Assembly (NCBI RefSeq): GCF_005047355.1
Contig: NZ_SUMC01000024.1
Span: 62,001-126,000, forward strand
Direction of reading: 5' to 3'
Source: Actinacidiphila oryziradicis
GTDB taxonomy: Bacteria > Actinomycetota > Actinomycetes > Streptomycetales > Streptomycetaceae
DNA: 64,000 nucleotides
The position numbers and the translations under genes are program-made. The notes beneath the pieces were generated by a model. The model was not told the origin of the DNA. It ran no database searches and was given only the letters and a program-made list of their open reading frames with translations. Shown piece after piece: positions 41,281-50,643 of the stretch; positions within the stretch are counted from its first letter, which is position 1; every line of letters begins with the position of its first letter.

Positions 41281-41437
41281 TCACGACAGTCCCTCCTTCG
41301 TCACCGAGACCGGCAGCCGGCCCCACGGTCGTGGATCCGGCCGCAGGCCGGCCCACGGCCGCCGGTCGCAGCCGGCCAATCCTGGCGGGGAACCCGGCTC
41401 GGGCGGGCTCGCGGTGTTTCGGGAATTACTCAGGCGC

Positions 41438-41956
41438 TCAGGCGTTGCCTTCGTAGCCGGCGGGTGGTCCCTCCTGCGGGCCGAGCGTCGGCTCGAAGGT
41501 GGCGACGTAGCGGTCGAAGAGGGGCTTCCACGCGTCTCCCGCCGGGGTGTGACCGGCCAGCAGCTCAAGGCAGACCTCCCATCCCGCGGCGTTCCGGGCG
41601 GCGATCTCGCGGTCCAGCTCGTCGGTGAAGACCAGCCGGGTACCGCCCGACGGTTCAGGCGTCAGCTCGAAGCGGAGCGTCTCGTCTCCCCAGGTGTAGG
41701 CCAGGACGCGGGGCTCCTCGGCTTCGAGGACTTCACCGGTGAGCGTCGGGCCTTCGCCGTTGCGGAACGGGAAGCTCAGCGTCGCGCCCACAGTCCAGGC
41801 GTCGGTGATGATGTCGCTCGGGAACCAGGCCTTGAGCTCCTCGCGATCGGTGATCGCCTGCCACACGGCCTCCGGCGGCTGCGGCAGAATGCGCTCGAAC
41901 CGGACCACGGGTCGCGCGCCTCCGGTCCGCAGTGTGGCCTTGCTGGCGTCGTTCAT
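41438..41956 (-). CDS. SRPBCC / AHSA1-like protein
   Basis: This 172-residue protein has the START-like SRPBCC fold of the AHSA1 family, with a hydrophobic ligand pocket. Signals are RFERILPQPPEAVWQAITDR (about residues 20-39), ELKAWFPSDI near residue 41 and LAYTWGDETLRFEL (about 88-101). Such genes are usually paired with an ArsR repressor, as here: the ArsR stop and this ATG overlap as ATGA. The ATG at 41956 follows GAGGACGAGAC. The ligand is unknown; resistance or stress roles are typical guesses for these pairs. Confidence 0.85.
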   Translation of the reverse strand: MNDASKATLRTGGARPVVRFERILPQPPEAVWQAITDREELKAWFPSDIITDAWTVGATLSFPFRNGEGPTLTGEVLEAEEPRVLAYTWGDETLRFELTPEPSGGTRLVFTDELDREIAARNAAGWEVCLELLAGHTPAGDAWKPLFDRYVATFEPTLGPQEGPPAGYEGNA

Positions 41957-42270
41957 TGTCTCGTCCTCTCGTCCAGGTGGCGTTCGAGCCGGCCCAGGCT
42001 CGCGCTCCACAGCTTTCGGTACGGCTCCAGCCAGGCGTCCAGCTCGGCCAGCGGCTGGGGCCGTATCCGGTAGAGGCGTCGCTGAGCGTCGCGCCTGACC
42101 TCCACGAGTCCGGCGTCCCTGAGCACTCGCAGGTGCTTGGAGACGGAAGGCTGGGTTATCCCCAGGTGGTCGACGAGGTCGCCCACGGGCCGCTCGCCGT
42201 CCCGCAGCAGGTCGAGAATGCGGCGACGGTTCGGATCCGCGAGTACCTCGATGACGTCGGCTACCGGCAC
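41953..42270 (-). CDS. ArsR-family transcriptional repressor
   Basis: This 105-residue winged-helix repressor begins at GTG with GGAGTC just before it. The signals are VADVIEVLADPNRRRILDLL (about residues 3-22), the recognition helix ITQPSVSKHLRVLRDAGLVE (about 38-57) and the wing RRDAQRRLYRIRP. It lacks the ELCVCDL-type metal cysteines of true ArsR, so it is probably a non-metal sensor as in AHSA1-linked pairs. It is the first gene of the two-gene operon. A TATAAC-like stretch upstream (42289-42296) may be the -10 box. Confidence 0.86.
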   Translation of the reverse strand: MPVADVIEVLADPNRRRILDLLRDGERPVGDLVDHLGITQPSVSKHLRVLRDAGLVEVRRDAQRRLYRIRPQPLAELDAWLEPYRKLWSASLGRLERHLDERTRQ

Positions 42271-42518
42271 GACTCCATTATGCCCACTAGGTTATATGCA
42301 CGTCCAGGAATGTACGCGGGAACGGTCACGGACGAACGAGGTCAGCGGAGTCGACGCGATCCCCGATGCGCGGGTCGCTGCCGGCCTGCGAGGCGCGCTC
42401 AGCCTTCAGGCCGGAGGTGCCGGTGCCCCGGGGCCACGCGATTGCTGCGTTTGTCGGTCCGCCCGAGGGCATCCGGTACAAGGACGACCCTCCGCCGAGC
42501 AGCCCGGCACCGTGCTGA

Positions 42519-42549
42519 GCACCCCCTTCCCCGGCGGGGAAGGGGGTGC
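42519..42549. terminator. Strong hairpin terminator
   Basis: GCACCCCCTTCCCC pairs with GGGGAAGGGGGTGC over a GGC loop, a perfect 14-bp stem. It lies 16 bp beyond the stop codon of the UDP-glucose dehydrogenase pseudogene on the minus strand, and on the other side about 250 bp from the ArsR start. It is placed to end the polysaccharide operon. The ~250 bp between it and the ArsR start show no gene. Confidence 0.75.
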
Positions 42550-42564
42550 CGGCGGCTCCCGGCC

Positions 42565-43621
42565 TCAGGCCAGCGCACGGCCCAGTGCGCGCACGGTCCA
42601 GCCGGCGGCCTGCCAGCGCACGTCGTCGCTGTCGGGCTTGAAGGCCGCGCCGAGCACCGCGACATTGCGTCCCAGGAACGAACCGCCGATCAGGTCGCGT
42701 GCCAGGTCGACGGTGCGGCGCCGGCGACGCATGTTTATCTCGTCGACCTCCCGGAGGAAGCCCAGCGCGTCGTGCACTCCCAGCTCCTGGGCGCGGACCA
42801 TGAACGCGCGGATGTCCTTGGGCAGGCAGCCGCCCCCGAAACCCAGACCCGCGGACAGGAATCGCGGGCCGATGCGGGCGTCGTACCCGATCGCCTTCGC
42901 GACGGTGGTGACGTCGCCGCCGGTCACCTCACAGATGTCCGCGATCGCGTTGATGAAGGAGATCTTCGTGGCCAGGAACGCGTTGGCGGACACCTTCACC
43001 AGCTCGGCCGTCGCGAGGTCCGTCGAGATCCACGGCGTACCGTCAGCCTCCCAGCATCGGGGCGTACACGGCGCGCAGCAAGTCGTCGGCGGACGCGGAC
43101 GCGACGCCGACGACGAGCCGGTCCGGGTGCAGCGTGTCCTGCACCGCGAAACCCTCCCGCAGGAACTCCGGGTTCCAGGCCAGCTCGGCGCCCGCACCGA
43201 CCGGTGCCGCCTCGCGGACGCGCGCGGTGAGGCGCGCGGCAGTGCCAACGGGCACGGTCGACTTGCCGGCGACGAGCGTCTCGCGGTGCAGATGCGGTGC
43301 CAGTCCGTCGATCACGGCATCGACGTGGCGTAAATCGGCCGCGTTCGAGCCGGGCTTCTGCGGGGTGCCGACGCAGAGGAAATGTACGTCGCCGAATTCC
43401 GCGGCCTCGGCGAGCGAGGTGGCGAATCGCAGCCTGCCCCTCTCGACGTTGCGGGACAAGACTTCGCCGAGCCCCGGCTCGTGGAAGGGTGGGCGGCCGG
43501 CGGCCAGCGCCTCGATCTTGGCAGTGTCGACGTCCACGCCGAGCACCTCGTGGCCGATCTCGGCCATGCAGGCGGCGTGGACTGCACCAAGGTATCCGGT
43601 GCCGATGACGGTGATACGCAA
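42565..43621 (-). pseudogene. UDP-glucose 6-dehydrogenase, one-base frameshift and in-frame deletion of the C-terminal domain
   Basis: The first part reads RITVIGTGYLGAVHAACMAE (an NAD-binding loop), VDVDTAKIEALAAGRPPF and VAGKSTVPVGT, a UDP-glucose/GDP-mannose dehydrogenase. It stops after YAPMLGG. The rest lies in another frame: ADGTPWISTDLATAELVKVS, then the catalytic loop GFGGGCLPKDI with its cysteine, then FKPDSDDVRW. There the normal SPAL and C-terminal UDP-binding domain of about 90 residues is absent, and the final AAGWTVRALGRA tail follows directly. An extra G in the CTGGGAGG stretch explains the frameshift. The TTG start follows AGGAGGTTCCC. Activity is very unlikely. Confidence 0.83.
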
Positions 43622-43676
43622 GGGAACCTCCTGTGGGGGGATGGCGGTTCAGGCAGTGCGGTTGAGGTGGTGCGGT

Positions 43677-44124
43677 TCAGACGGTGGGACTGGCGGAATA
43701 GCCCGTGGGGTGGAGCCGCTGGAAGTGCCAGGCGTCGGCGCACATGGCGGCGAGGTCGCGGGTGGTCCGCCAGCCCCAGGCGCGTTCGACGCGGCCGGCA
43801 TCCGCGATGAGGGCAGGAACGTCGCCGGGGCGGCGCGCCTCGACGCGGTAAGGGATCGGGGCACCGACAGCGCTCGCGAACTCGGCCATGAGTTCCAGCA
43901 CCGACGCTCCGGATCCGGTGCCGAGGTTGAAGACGCGCAGACCCCTCTCGTCGTCGAGGTGGTCCAGCGCGACGCGATGGCCGTCGGCGACGTCGACCAC
44001 GTGGATGTAGTCGCGCACACCGGTGCCATCGGGGGTCGGATAGTCGTCGCCGATTCAGCAGCTCCACACAGGTGTGACTGCCGATGAAACCGGCACCACC
44101 GGTGACAAGAACGGTCTGGGGCAC
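43677..44124 (-). pseudogene. galE: UDP-glucose 4-epimerase (GalE), internal deletion
   Basis: The start VPQTVLVTGGAGFIGSHTCV, the Rossmann-loop opening of GalE, is followed within about 24 residues by a frame change. The second frame gives GDDYPTPDGTGVRDYIHVVD and VFNLGTGSGASVLELM, the C-terminal part of the same enzyme, ending with HFQRLHPTGYSASP. About 190 residues, including the YxxxK active site, are missing. The N-terminal frame does not continue into the C-terminal one, so the product would be nonfunctional. It sits between the dehydrogenase and glycosyltransferase remnants, which suggests a common operon once made an exopolysaccharide. Confidence 0.82.
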
Positions 44125-44177
44125 GGGATTCTCGCTTTCTCGGGTCGGTCTCATCGGTCTCGTCGGCCTTATCGGTC

Positions 44178-46096
44178 TCACCGGCCGAAGACCGCGGAGA
44201 AGTAGGCGGGGTAGCGGGCGATGGCCACGGCCACGGGCACGGCCGCGAGAGTGGCCACCAGGAGCGGGACGTCCGCGGTTTGCCGTGCGGCGACGCGGAA
44301 TCGGGTTCCGGCGGCGCGGGCCATCTCCTTGGCGTGCAGCAGCGGGACGGCAAGCGCGACGATCGTGTAGGTAGTCGCGCCGAGCAGACACAGGAACGCG
44401 TAGCCCGCCGCTTTGGTGAAGTGCTCCGCGTAGAGCGACGATCCGGCCAGGAGCAGATTGGTCAGGACGTAGGGCATCACCAGCCGCAGCGGCAGCGGCT
44501 CCATCCCGCCGACGGACTTCGGAGTGACCTTGAAGGTGATCTGCCGCGGCCTTATCCACTGCACGAACGCCGCCGACACGCCCCACGCGATGAACGGCCA
44601 ACGGGTCAGGCAGTAGAGGTTGTTCTCCCAGCTCAGGATCGGGGCCCGCCGGGGGCGCAGCAGTCCTCTGCGGCGCAGCAGGAGGGTCAGGGCCAGCACC
44701 CAGACCGAGATCGACCACCAGAACAGCAGGAACACGGCGTAGTTGACGTTGATCCACGGTGCGCCGGTGATGGCGGCGATGGGCGCCAGGGCCAGCCCAC
44801 CGACCGTGGTCCCCGCCAGCAGCACGTAGAAGATCAGCGCGTAGAGGAAACGCAGCCGCAGTTTCCAGGGCAGTCGGGGCAGGTGCCTCGGGACGAGCCC
44901 GAGCAGCACGGTCGTCAGGCTGCGCGACCACTGGAACTCCTGCACCAGCATCGCGGAGAAGGTCAGCGGGCCGTCGCCGTGGGCTTCGGCGTCATCGCGA
45001 AGGCGCCCTGCCACCCGGCCGAGTTGAGCAGAAAACTCGTCGAGAAGTCTTCCGCCAGTTCGGGGCCGATACCGCCGATGTCCCGCAGGGCGTTGGTGCG
45101 TACCGCGTAGTGCGAGCCGATGCAGACCGGCCCGAGACCGGCGCTGTGTCCGAGCTGCGCCGGGCCGTGGAACGTCGCCTCGCGATGCAGCCGCCCTCGT
45201 GCGGCCCAGGACAGCCCGGCGTTGGCGTCGCACACGCTGGGGGCGGCGACGTAACCGATCGCGCTGTCGGCGAAGGGGCGGACCATCTCGGTGAGATAGT
45301 CCGGCTCCGGGACGTGGTCACAGTCGAGCTGGGCCACCACGTCGTAGTTCTCGTAACCGCCGTGGTCGTAGAAGTAGGCGAGGTTGCCCTCCTTGCACCG
45401 GGTCCTACGAGGCCAGGTGGCGCGGTGATAGGTCTCCATCTCGAAGCGGGTGGAGAGCTGGACGCCGTATATGCCGCACCAGTTCCGTATCTCTTCGGTG
45501 GGCGACTCGTCGCACAGCCAAACGTCGAAGGGGTGTGGGAACCGCTGGCACAACATCGCGACCAGCGTCGCCCGGACGGTCTCCCAGGGCTCGGACGGTG
45601 CGCGGGTGACCACGAAGGCGACGCGGAGCCCGGGTACGTCGATGCGCGGATCCACTCGCTTGAGCCGGTTGACCCCGACCATGAAGTAGACCGGCATCAC
45701 CGAGAGGTAGAGCAGCACTGTGCTGTTGACCCCGAGACCCACCCAGGTGACCCGGTGTGCCGGCTCCAGCCACCACCGCCAGAACAGCACCAGGCAGGTC
45801 AGCCAGCCGATGCTCATCAGCGCGACCAGCATCCGGTCGCTGGTGCGCAGAACGGGCACGAACGTCCCGCGCTGCGGCCGGCGCAGCACGATGAGGCAAC
45901 GGTCCAGCAGCGGCCCGCTCGCCCGGATGCCTACGACGCTGCCCCGGGACAGGGCGGACACCGCGTTCACGAGCTGGTCGTGGTCCCGCAGGGAGACCAC
46001 GGGGGCGGGGGCGCGGTGCCGGACGGCAGGAAGGGAAGCATCTGGGGCCGACCACGGAGGCATGGGTGTGCCGGCGCCCGAATTCAGGGTACTCAC
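44178..46096 (-). pseudogene. Processive family 2 glycosyltransferase (cellulose synthase-like), one-base frameshift
   Basis: From GTG 46096 the protein reads through membrane helices (LVALMSIGWLTCLVLFWRWW, about residues 88-107), then the catalytic GT2 motifs: FDVWLCDESPTEEI near residue 199, AQLDCDHVPEPDYL (about 259-272) and the DIGGIGPELAEDFSTSF acceptor loop (about 336-352). The QxxRW-like motif QEFQWSRSL follows in another frame after about base 44996. One missing G after the GCGAT would restore the frame. The rest encodes the C-terminal helices. The family makes linear polysaccharides such as cellulose or mannans. The product in this locus is unknown. Confidence 0.8.
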
Positions 46097-46180
46097 GTAC
46101 CGGACTCCGAATCATGAGCATGTCATTCCCATCGGCCACTCGGGAGGGAGCGGCCGATGAGCTGATGGCAGGGCAGACGT

Positions 46181-46908
46181 TCAGGCAGCCGTAACGCCCT
46201 CGGCGGCGCGGTGTTCCAGGACCGCCGTCCCGTCGAGCTGCCCGCCGATGAGTGCTTCGCGGGCGGCGAGGACTTCCTCGGGCCGCTCCCGGAAGTACTG
46301 CACGGTACGAGTGAGCCCGTCCCTGTCGGTGATGACCGGGCTCCAGCCGAGCACCTTCTGAGCCCGCGTGATCACCGGACGGCGCCGAGTGGGGTCGTCG
46401 GCAGGGAGCGGGTGGTACTCGACGGTGCGCTCGGCGCCGGTCAGCTGGAACACCAGTTCGGCGAGGTCGGCCACTGTCCGCTCACTGGGGTTACCCAGAT
46501 TGACAGGGCCCTGCTCGGTGGAGTCGATCATCGCAACGATGCCGCGGACCAGATCGTCGACGTAGCAGAAACTGCGCGTCTGCGAGCCGTCGCCGTACAC
46601 CGTGAGCGGATCGCCATTCAGTGCCTGAGCGATGAAACTGGTCACCACGCGGCCGTCGTGGGGTCGCATCCGGGGCCCGTATGTGTTGAAGATACGGAGG
46701 ATTCCGGTGTTGACGCCGAGGGCACTCCGATATGCGCTGGTCAATGCCTCGGCGAATCGCTTCGCTTCGTCATAGATGCTGCGCGGGCCCACCGGATTCA
46801 CATTGCCCCAGTAGTCCTCGGGCTGCGGATGAACCAGGGGGTCGCCATAGACCTCACTCGTGGAGGCGAGTACGAAACGGGCGCCGGCGCGGCGCGCGAG
46901 CATCAGTC
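46181..46908 (-). pseudogene. NAD-dependent nucleotide-sugar epimerase/dehydratase, 5' truncated
   Basis: The coherent part begins at LMLARRAGARFVLASTSEVYG and continues to VLAAREALIGG, with YWGNVNPVGPRSIYDEAKRF supplying the YxxxK active site. It resembles dTDP-glucose 4,6-dehydratase or UDP-glucuronate decarboxylase (UXS-like). The first ~90-100 residues with the NAD-binding loop are missing. The sequence before LMLAR is unrelated. On the other strand, the remnant of a GH53 galactanase starts within a few bases. A deletion that removed the 5' ends of two divergent genes fits this layout. Confidence 0.78.
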
Positions 46909-46909
46909 G

Positions 46910-47292
46910 CTGCGGGCCCAGCTCGCCGATCTCGCGACGCGCTACGGCAAGGACGTGCTGGTCGTCGAGACGGCATACCCTTGGCTGCTGCCTTCCGGGG
47001 ACGGGAGGCAGTACTACGTGACACGCGCCGACCAGTTGCCCGATTCCGCGCTCTTTCCGGCGACGTCCCAAGGGCAGGTGCCTACTTCGAGGCGCTCCGG
47101 ACAGCGGTCCGGCAGGTTCCGGGACGTCGCGGTCTCGGCTTCCTGGCGTGGGAACCTGCGTGGCTGCCCGGAGTCGACCGGGACGGCGGCAGCGAGGGGG
47201 ACCCCTACGGCAACCTCACCATGTTCGACTGGAACGGCGCCGGGTTCCCGTCTCTGGCGGCGTTCCGGCCTGTCTCAGTCCCGCGCCGATGA
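46910..47292 (+). pseudogene. GH53 endo-beta-1,4-galactanase remnant
   Basis: On the plus strand a fragment beginning LRAQLADLATRYGKDVLVVE and continuing with TAYPWLLPSGDGRQYYVT and LPDSALFPATSQGQ matches the C-terminal part of family 53 arabinogalactan endo-1,4-beta-galactanases. The catalytic nucleophile Glu lies in VVETAYPW. After QGQ at about base 47077 the frame shifts, and AYFEALRTAVRQVPGRRGLG with LAWEPAWLPG follows to the end, FRPVSVPRR. The N-terminal two thirds, signal peptide included, are absent. It abuts the truncated epimerase at about 46909. Confidence 0.75.
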
Positions 47293-47345
47293 CAACCACG
47301 TCCAGCGGGCCGTCCGCGCCCGCGTGCCCGGCGGCCGGATCGAGC

Positions 47346-48179
47346 TCAAAGGGCGTGGCCGTCACCCTCTCCGATCCGGTTGCGCAGTACTCCGAGGCCT
47401 TCGACCTCCAACTCGACGACGTCGCCGGGCCGGAGCCACCGCCCGTCACCGTGTTCGAGGATGCATCCGGTGCCGACCGTCCCCGACCCGATGATGTCTC
47501 CGGGCCGGAGCCTGGTGTTCTCGGCAGCGCGTGCCATCATGGTCTCCCATGAGTGGTAGAGCTCGGACAGATTCCCCCGGGAGCGCTCCTCGCCGTTGAC
47601 GCGGGCCACCATCTCGCCGTGCGCACCGTCGAATTCCTCGGGTGTCACGAGAAAAGGGCCGATACTTGTGGCGAAGTCCTTGCCCTTTGCCGGGCCGAGC
47701 CCGACGCGGGTCTCCTTTCGCTGGAGATCCCGGGCCGACCAGTCGTTCATTACGGTGAAACCGCCGATCCCGCCGCCCTCTTTGATGACGGCCGCCACTT
47801 CCAGCTCGTAGTCCAGCATCACGGTTCCGGAGGGGTAAGGAATTTCCGCGTCAGGGCCGTAGATCGCGGCGGGATTGGAAAAGTAGAAGACCGGAATCTC
47901 GTACCACTCGTCGGGCACCGCCGCGCCATGCAGGGCGCGGGCGGTCGCCACGTGCCGCTCGAACGCGAAGAAGTCGCGGACGGCGGGCGGCTCGGGGACC
48001 GGGGCCAGCAGCTCGACGTCGTCCAGCGGGAACCGGGGGCCGTCGGCCACCTGCCCGGATACGGCGAGGACCGCCTGGAGGCTCGGCGCCTCCAGGCGCA
48101 CGACCTGGTCCCCCTCGACACGCCCGGGCGTGGCATCCGCCGGTCCGCTGCCCTTCGGTTTGAATGTGCACAGGCGCAC
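47346..48179 (-). CDS. Fumarylacetoacetate hydrolase (FAH)-family enzyme
   Basis: This 277-residue protein has the FAH fold and cleaves or dehydrates 2-oxo acids bound to a divalent metal. The FPLDDVELLAPVPEP segment (about residues 55-69), VRDFFAFERHVATA, and the metal-binding DYELEVAAVIK (acidic triad Glu-Glu-Asp with GGIGGFTVMNDWSARD, about 129-160) are visible. GTG 48179 is preferred because GGAGGTCCCC lies just before it. It precedes the KGSA-dehydrogenase cluster by about 1 kb on the same strand; FAH-family enzymes can make alpha-ketoglutaric semialdehyde from deoxy-sugar acids. That link is inference. Confidence 0.83.
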   Translation of the reverse strand: MRLCTFKPKGSGPADATPGRVEGDQVVRLEAPSLQAVLAVSGQVADGPRFPLDDVELLAPVPEPPAVRDFFAFERHVATARALHGAAVPDEWYEIPVFYFSNPAAIYGPDAEIPYPSGTVMLDYELEVAAVIKEGGGIGGFTVMNDWSARDLQRKETRVGLGPAKGKDFATSIGPFLVTPEEFDGAHGEMVARVNGEERSRGNLSELYHSWETMMARAAENTRLRPGDIIGSGTVGTGCILEHGDGRWLRPGDVVELEVEGLGVLRNRIGEGDGHAL

Positions 48180-48390
48180 GGGGACCTCCGTCGCGGGCCG
48201 TGTCCTGGACCGGGACTCAGAACTGCGGGCCACGATACGGGACAGATTTTCCTTATTCTGGGACCATACGGGAGGTTGACGGCCGCGTCCCCGCGACGCG
48301 TCGCCGTCGCCCACACCAAGCAGGCCACCGGCAAGGTCCTCTTTTCCCCTCCCGACCGGCTGATTCGCATTCCGACCGGTCCCGCAGTTG

Positions 48391-49166
48391 TCAGGCCGGG
48401 ATACGTGCCACGACGGTGAAGAGGGTGAAAGAGGCCAGGAAAGGACCTTGTGAAAGCGACGCGAACCAACGGCGCCCACGACCCTCGTCCATGTCGCCGG
48501 ATTCGATGGCCCGTCGCGTGTTGCGCCCCAGACCGGGGATCTGGTCGGCGACCTCAATGCCCCGGAAGACCGGGGTCGTGGTCACAATGGCGTCGACGGT
48601 GAACCCGGCCTCCTCGGCCAGACGTGGCAGCCGCCTGCCGATGGTCGCGTTTCGAACGGCCCTGGTGGTGGTGTATCGGGTGAATGCCCGGCTGGTGTCA
48701 ACGTCGTCGGAGTCGACTATCAGGGTGTCCCAGTCAGGTTCGGCAAGACCGATCACGGCACCCGGGCGGCCGGCCCGGCGCAGCTCGGCGAGAACTCCGG
48801 CGGGATCCGGCACGTGCATCAGGACACGGTCGACGCGTGCCCGGTCGACACTGTGATCCTCCACGGGTAGGGAGCCGGCGTCGCCGCTACGCACCTGGAC
48901 CCGAGGGCGATCGGCCATGCGCCGCGCTTCGGCGAGCATCGCCGGATCCCGGTCGACTCCGATGACGGACCGGTTTCGCCAACGCCGACGGCCAGATCGC
49001 CGAGGTCGGTCCCGGGGCCGCATCCCACATCCAGAGCGGTGTGACCCGGCTTCAGGCCGAGCATTTCGAGCAGGCGCTTCTTGTAGGCGCGGCCGGCCTC
49101 CGCAGCCGCCGCCTGGTCCATGCAAGCGATCCGATCGGGCGCGCCGACGCCGGGTTCACCAGTCAT
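48391..49166 (-). pseudogene. SAM-dependent methyltransferase, frameshifted
   Basis: The frame from ATG 49166 encodes MTGEPGVGAPDRIACMDQ and the SAM motif TALDVGCGPGTDLGDLAVGV, then shifts near base 48976. The rest is in another frame: SVIGVDRDPAMLAEARRMA, GLAEPDWDTLIVDSDDVDTS and the C-terminal part ending FTLFTVVARIPA. A missing base in the ACCGGTCC region would restore it. If the base is an error, this is a normal 258-residue class I methyltransferase. There is no clear operon partner; the KGSA-dehydrogenase gene is divergent in function only, on the same strand upstream. Confidence 0.68.
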
Positions 49167-49210
49167 GACACCCAGCCAAGCACATGCCGGGATTCGGCCT
49201 CCAGGGCTTG

Positions 49211-50620
49211 TCAGTCCCGGAGTTCGGCGGGGAGTCCGGCCGCGGGCACATTCTGATACGCGACCGGCCGCTGGAAGCGCTGGATCGCCGCTGTGCCGAC
49301 CGAGGTGGTGGTCGGTGCTGTCGTCGCCGGCCAGGGACCGCCGTGCTGCTGGGCGTCGCTCACCGTGACTCCGGTGGGCCACTCGTTCCAGATGACCCGG
49401 CCGGCGTGTTCCGAGAGCAGGTCGAGGACGCGGGCGCCGTCGGCGTCGAGGTCACGGCCGCCGTGCACCGAGCCGGTGAGGCTGCCGGGGTAGCCGTCCA
49501 GCACCTCGGCCACCTCGTCCAGTGAGTCGTAGCCCACGACGAGTGAGGCAGGGCCGAAGACTTCGGTGGTGACGAGGGACGGGTCTTCCAGCACCGCCTT
49601 CACGGTGGTCCGCAGCAGTACCGAGTCCGGTTCCTGACCGGGGCTCTCGATACGTGCGGCGACCTCGACGCCGGGGCGGGAGGCAATTTCGCCGAGGGCG
49701 CGCAGGTAACCCGCCTCGATACGGTCGTTGAGCATCGGCCCGGCCGGGGCGGCGGGGACGGCCGTCAGGAAGGCGTCGGCGTCGGGGACGAAAATAACTC
49801 CGGGCTGCGTACAGAACTGTCCCGAGCCCAGGGTGTACGACGCGGCGAAGCCCTTCGCGATCTCCGGACCGCGTTCGGTCCATCCTGCGGGAGTGACGAC
49901 GACCGGATTGGTCGCGCCGAGCTCACCGTAGAAAGGTATGGGGTCGGGGCGCCCGGTGGCCAGGTCGAACAGGACGCGCCCGCCGTGCGTGGAGCCGGTG
50001 AAGCCGACCGCCTTGACCCGCGGGTCCTGGACGGCATCGGTTCCCGCCTGCTCGCCCTCGATGAGGCCGAAAAGCCCTTGGGGGGCCCCGGCTTCGGTGA
50101 GTGCCGCAGTGACCACACGGGCCGTCAGGCGGGACAGTTCGGGGTGTCCGGGGTGGGCCTTGACCACTACGGGGCAGCCTGCGGCCAGCGCGCTCACCGA
50201 GTCGCCCCCGGCGACGCTGAAGGCGAAGGGGAAATTGCTGGCCGCGAAGACCAGCACCGGGCCGATCGGCACTTGGGTGCGGCGGATGTCGGGCCGCGCT
50301 CCCATCGGCCACTGCTGGTCGGCGTGGTCGATGCGAGCGTCGGTCAGGTCGCCGGAGGCGAGCCGGTCGGCGAAGAGCCGGGCCTGGAAGGTCGTGCGAG
50401 CCAGTTCGCCGGTGAGACGCCCCACGGGGAGGTGGGACTCCTCGCGGGCGACGGGCAGCAGCGTGTCCGCGGCGGAGTCGAGTGCGTCGGCGAGGGCGCG
50501 CAGCCAGCGGGCCCGGTCGGCTGCCGGCGTGAGTCGCGCCGGGCGGACGGCGGAGTGTGCGGCGGCCAGGGCTGCCTCTGGGGTGGCGGGGATGGGCGCG
50601 GTGAATCTCGGTGTGTTCAC
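49211..50620 (-). CDS. Alpha-ketoglutaric semialdehyde dehydrogenase (NADP-dependent aldehyde dehydrogenase)
   Basis: This 469-residue aldehyde dehydrogenase starts at GTG after GGAAGC. GPVLVFAASNFPFAFSVAGG (about residues 123-142), GFTGSTHGGRVLFD (about 213-226), the FYGELGATNPVVV motif with catalytic Glu (about 239-251) and GQFCTQPGVI with catalytic Cys (about 273-282) are present. It is the KGSADH type that oxidises 2,5-dioxopentanoate to 2-oxoglutarate. That semialdehyde is the end product of hydroxyproline, arabinonate or glucarate routes whose previous step is a DapA-family enzyme, which lies two genes upstream. It is the last gene of a DapA-GntR-KGSADH unit. Confidence 0.86.
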   Translation of the reverse strand: MNTPRFTAPIPATPEAALAAAHSAVRPARLTPAADRARWLRALADALDSAADTLLPVAREESHLPVGRLTGELARTTFQARLFADRLASGDLTDARIDHADQQWPMGARPDIRRTQVPIGPVLVFAASNFPFAFSVAGGDSVSALAAGCPVVVKAHPGHPELSRLTARVVTAALTEAGAPQGLFGLIEGEQAGTDAVQDPRVKAVGFTGSTHGGRVLFDLATGRPDPIPFYGELGATNPVVVTPAGWTERGPEIAKGFAASYTLGSGQFCTQPGVIFVPDADAFLTAVPAAPAGPMLNDRIEAGYLRALGEIASRPGVEVAARIESPGQEPDSVLLRTTVKAVLEDPSLVTTEVFGPASLVVGYDSLDEVAEVLDGYPGSLTGSVHGGRDLDADGARVLDLLSEHAGRVIWNEWPTGVTVSDAQQHGGPWPATTAPTTTSVGTAAIQRFQRPVAYQNVPAAGLPAELRD

Positions 50621-50643
50621 GCGGGGCTTCCAGTTCGGACGGG

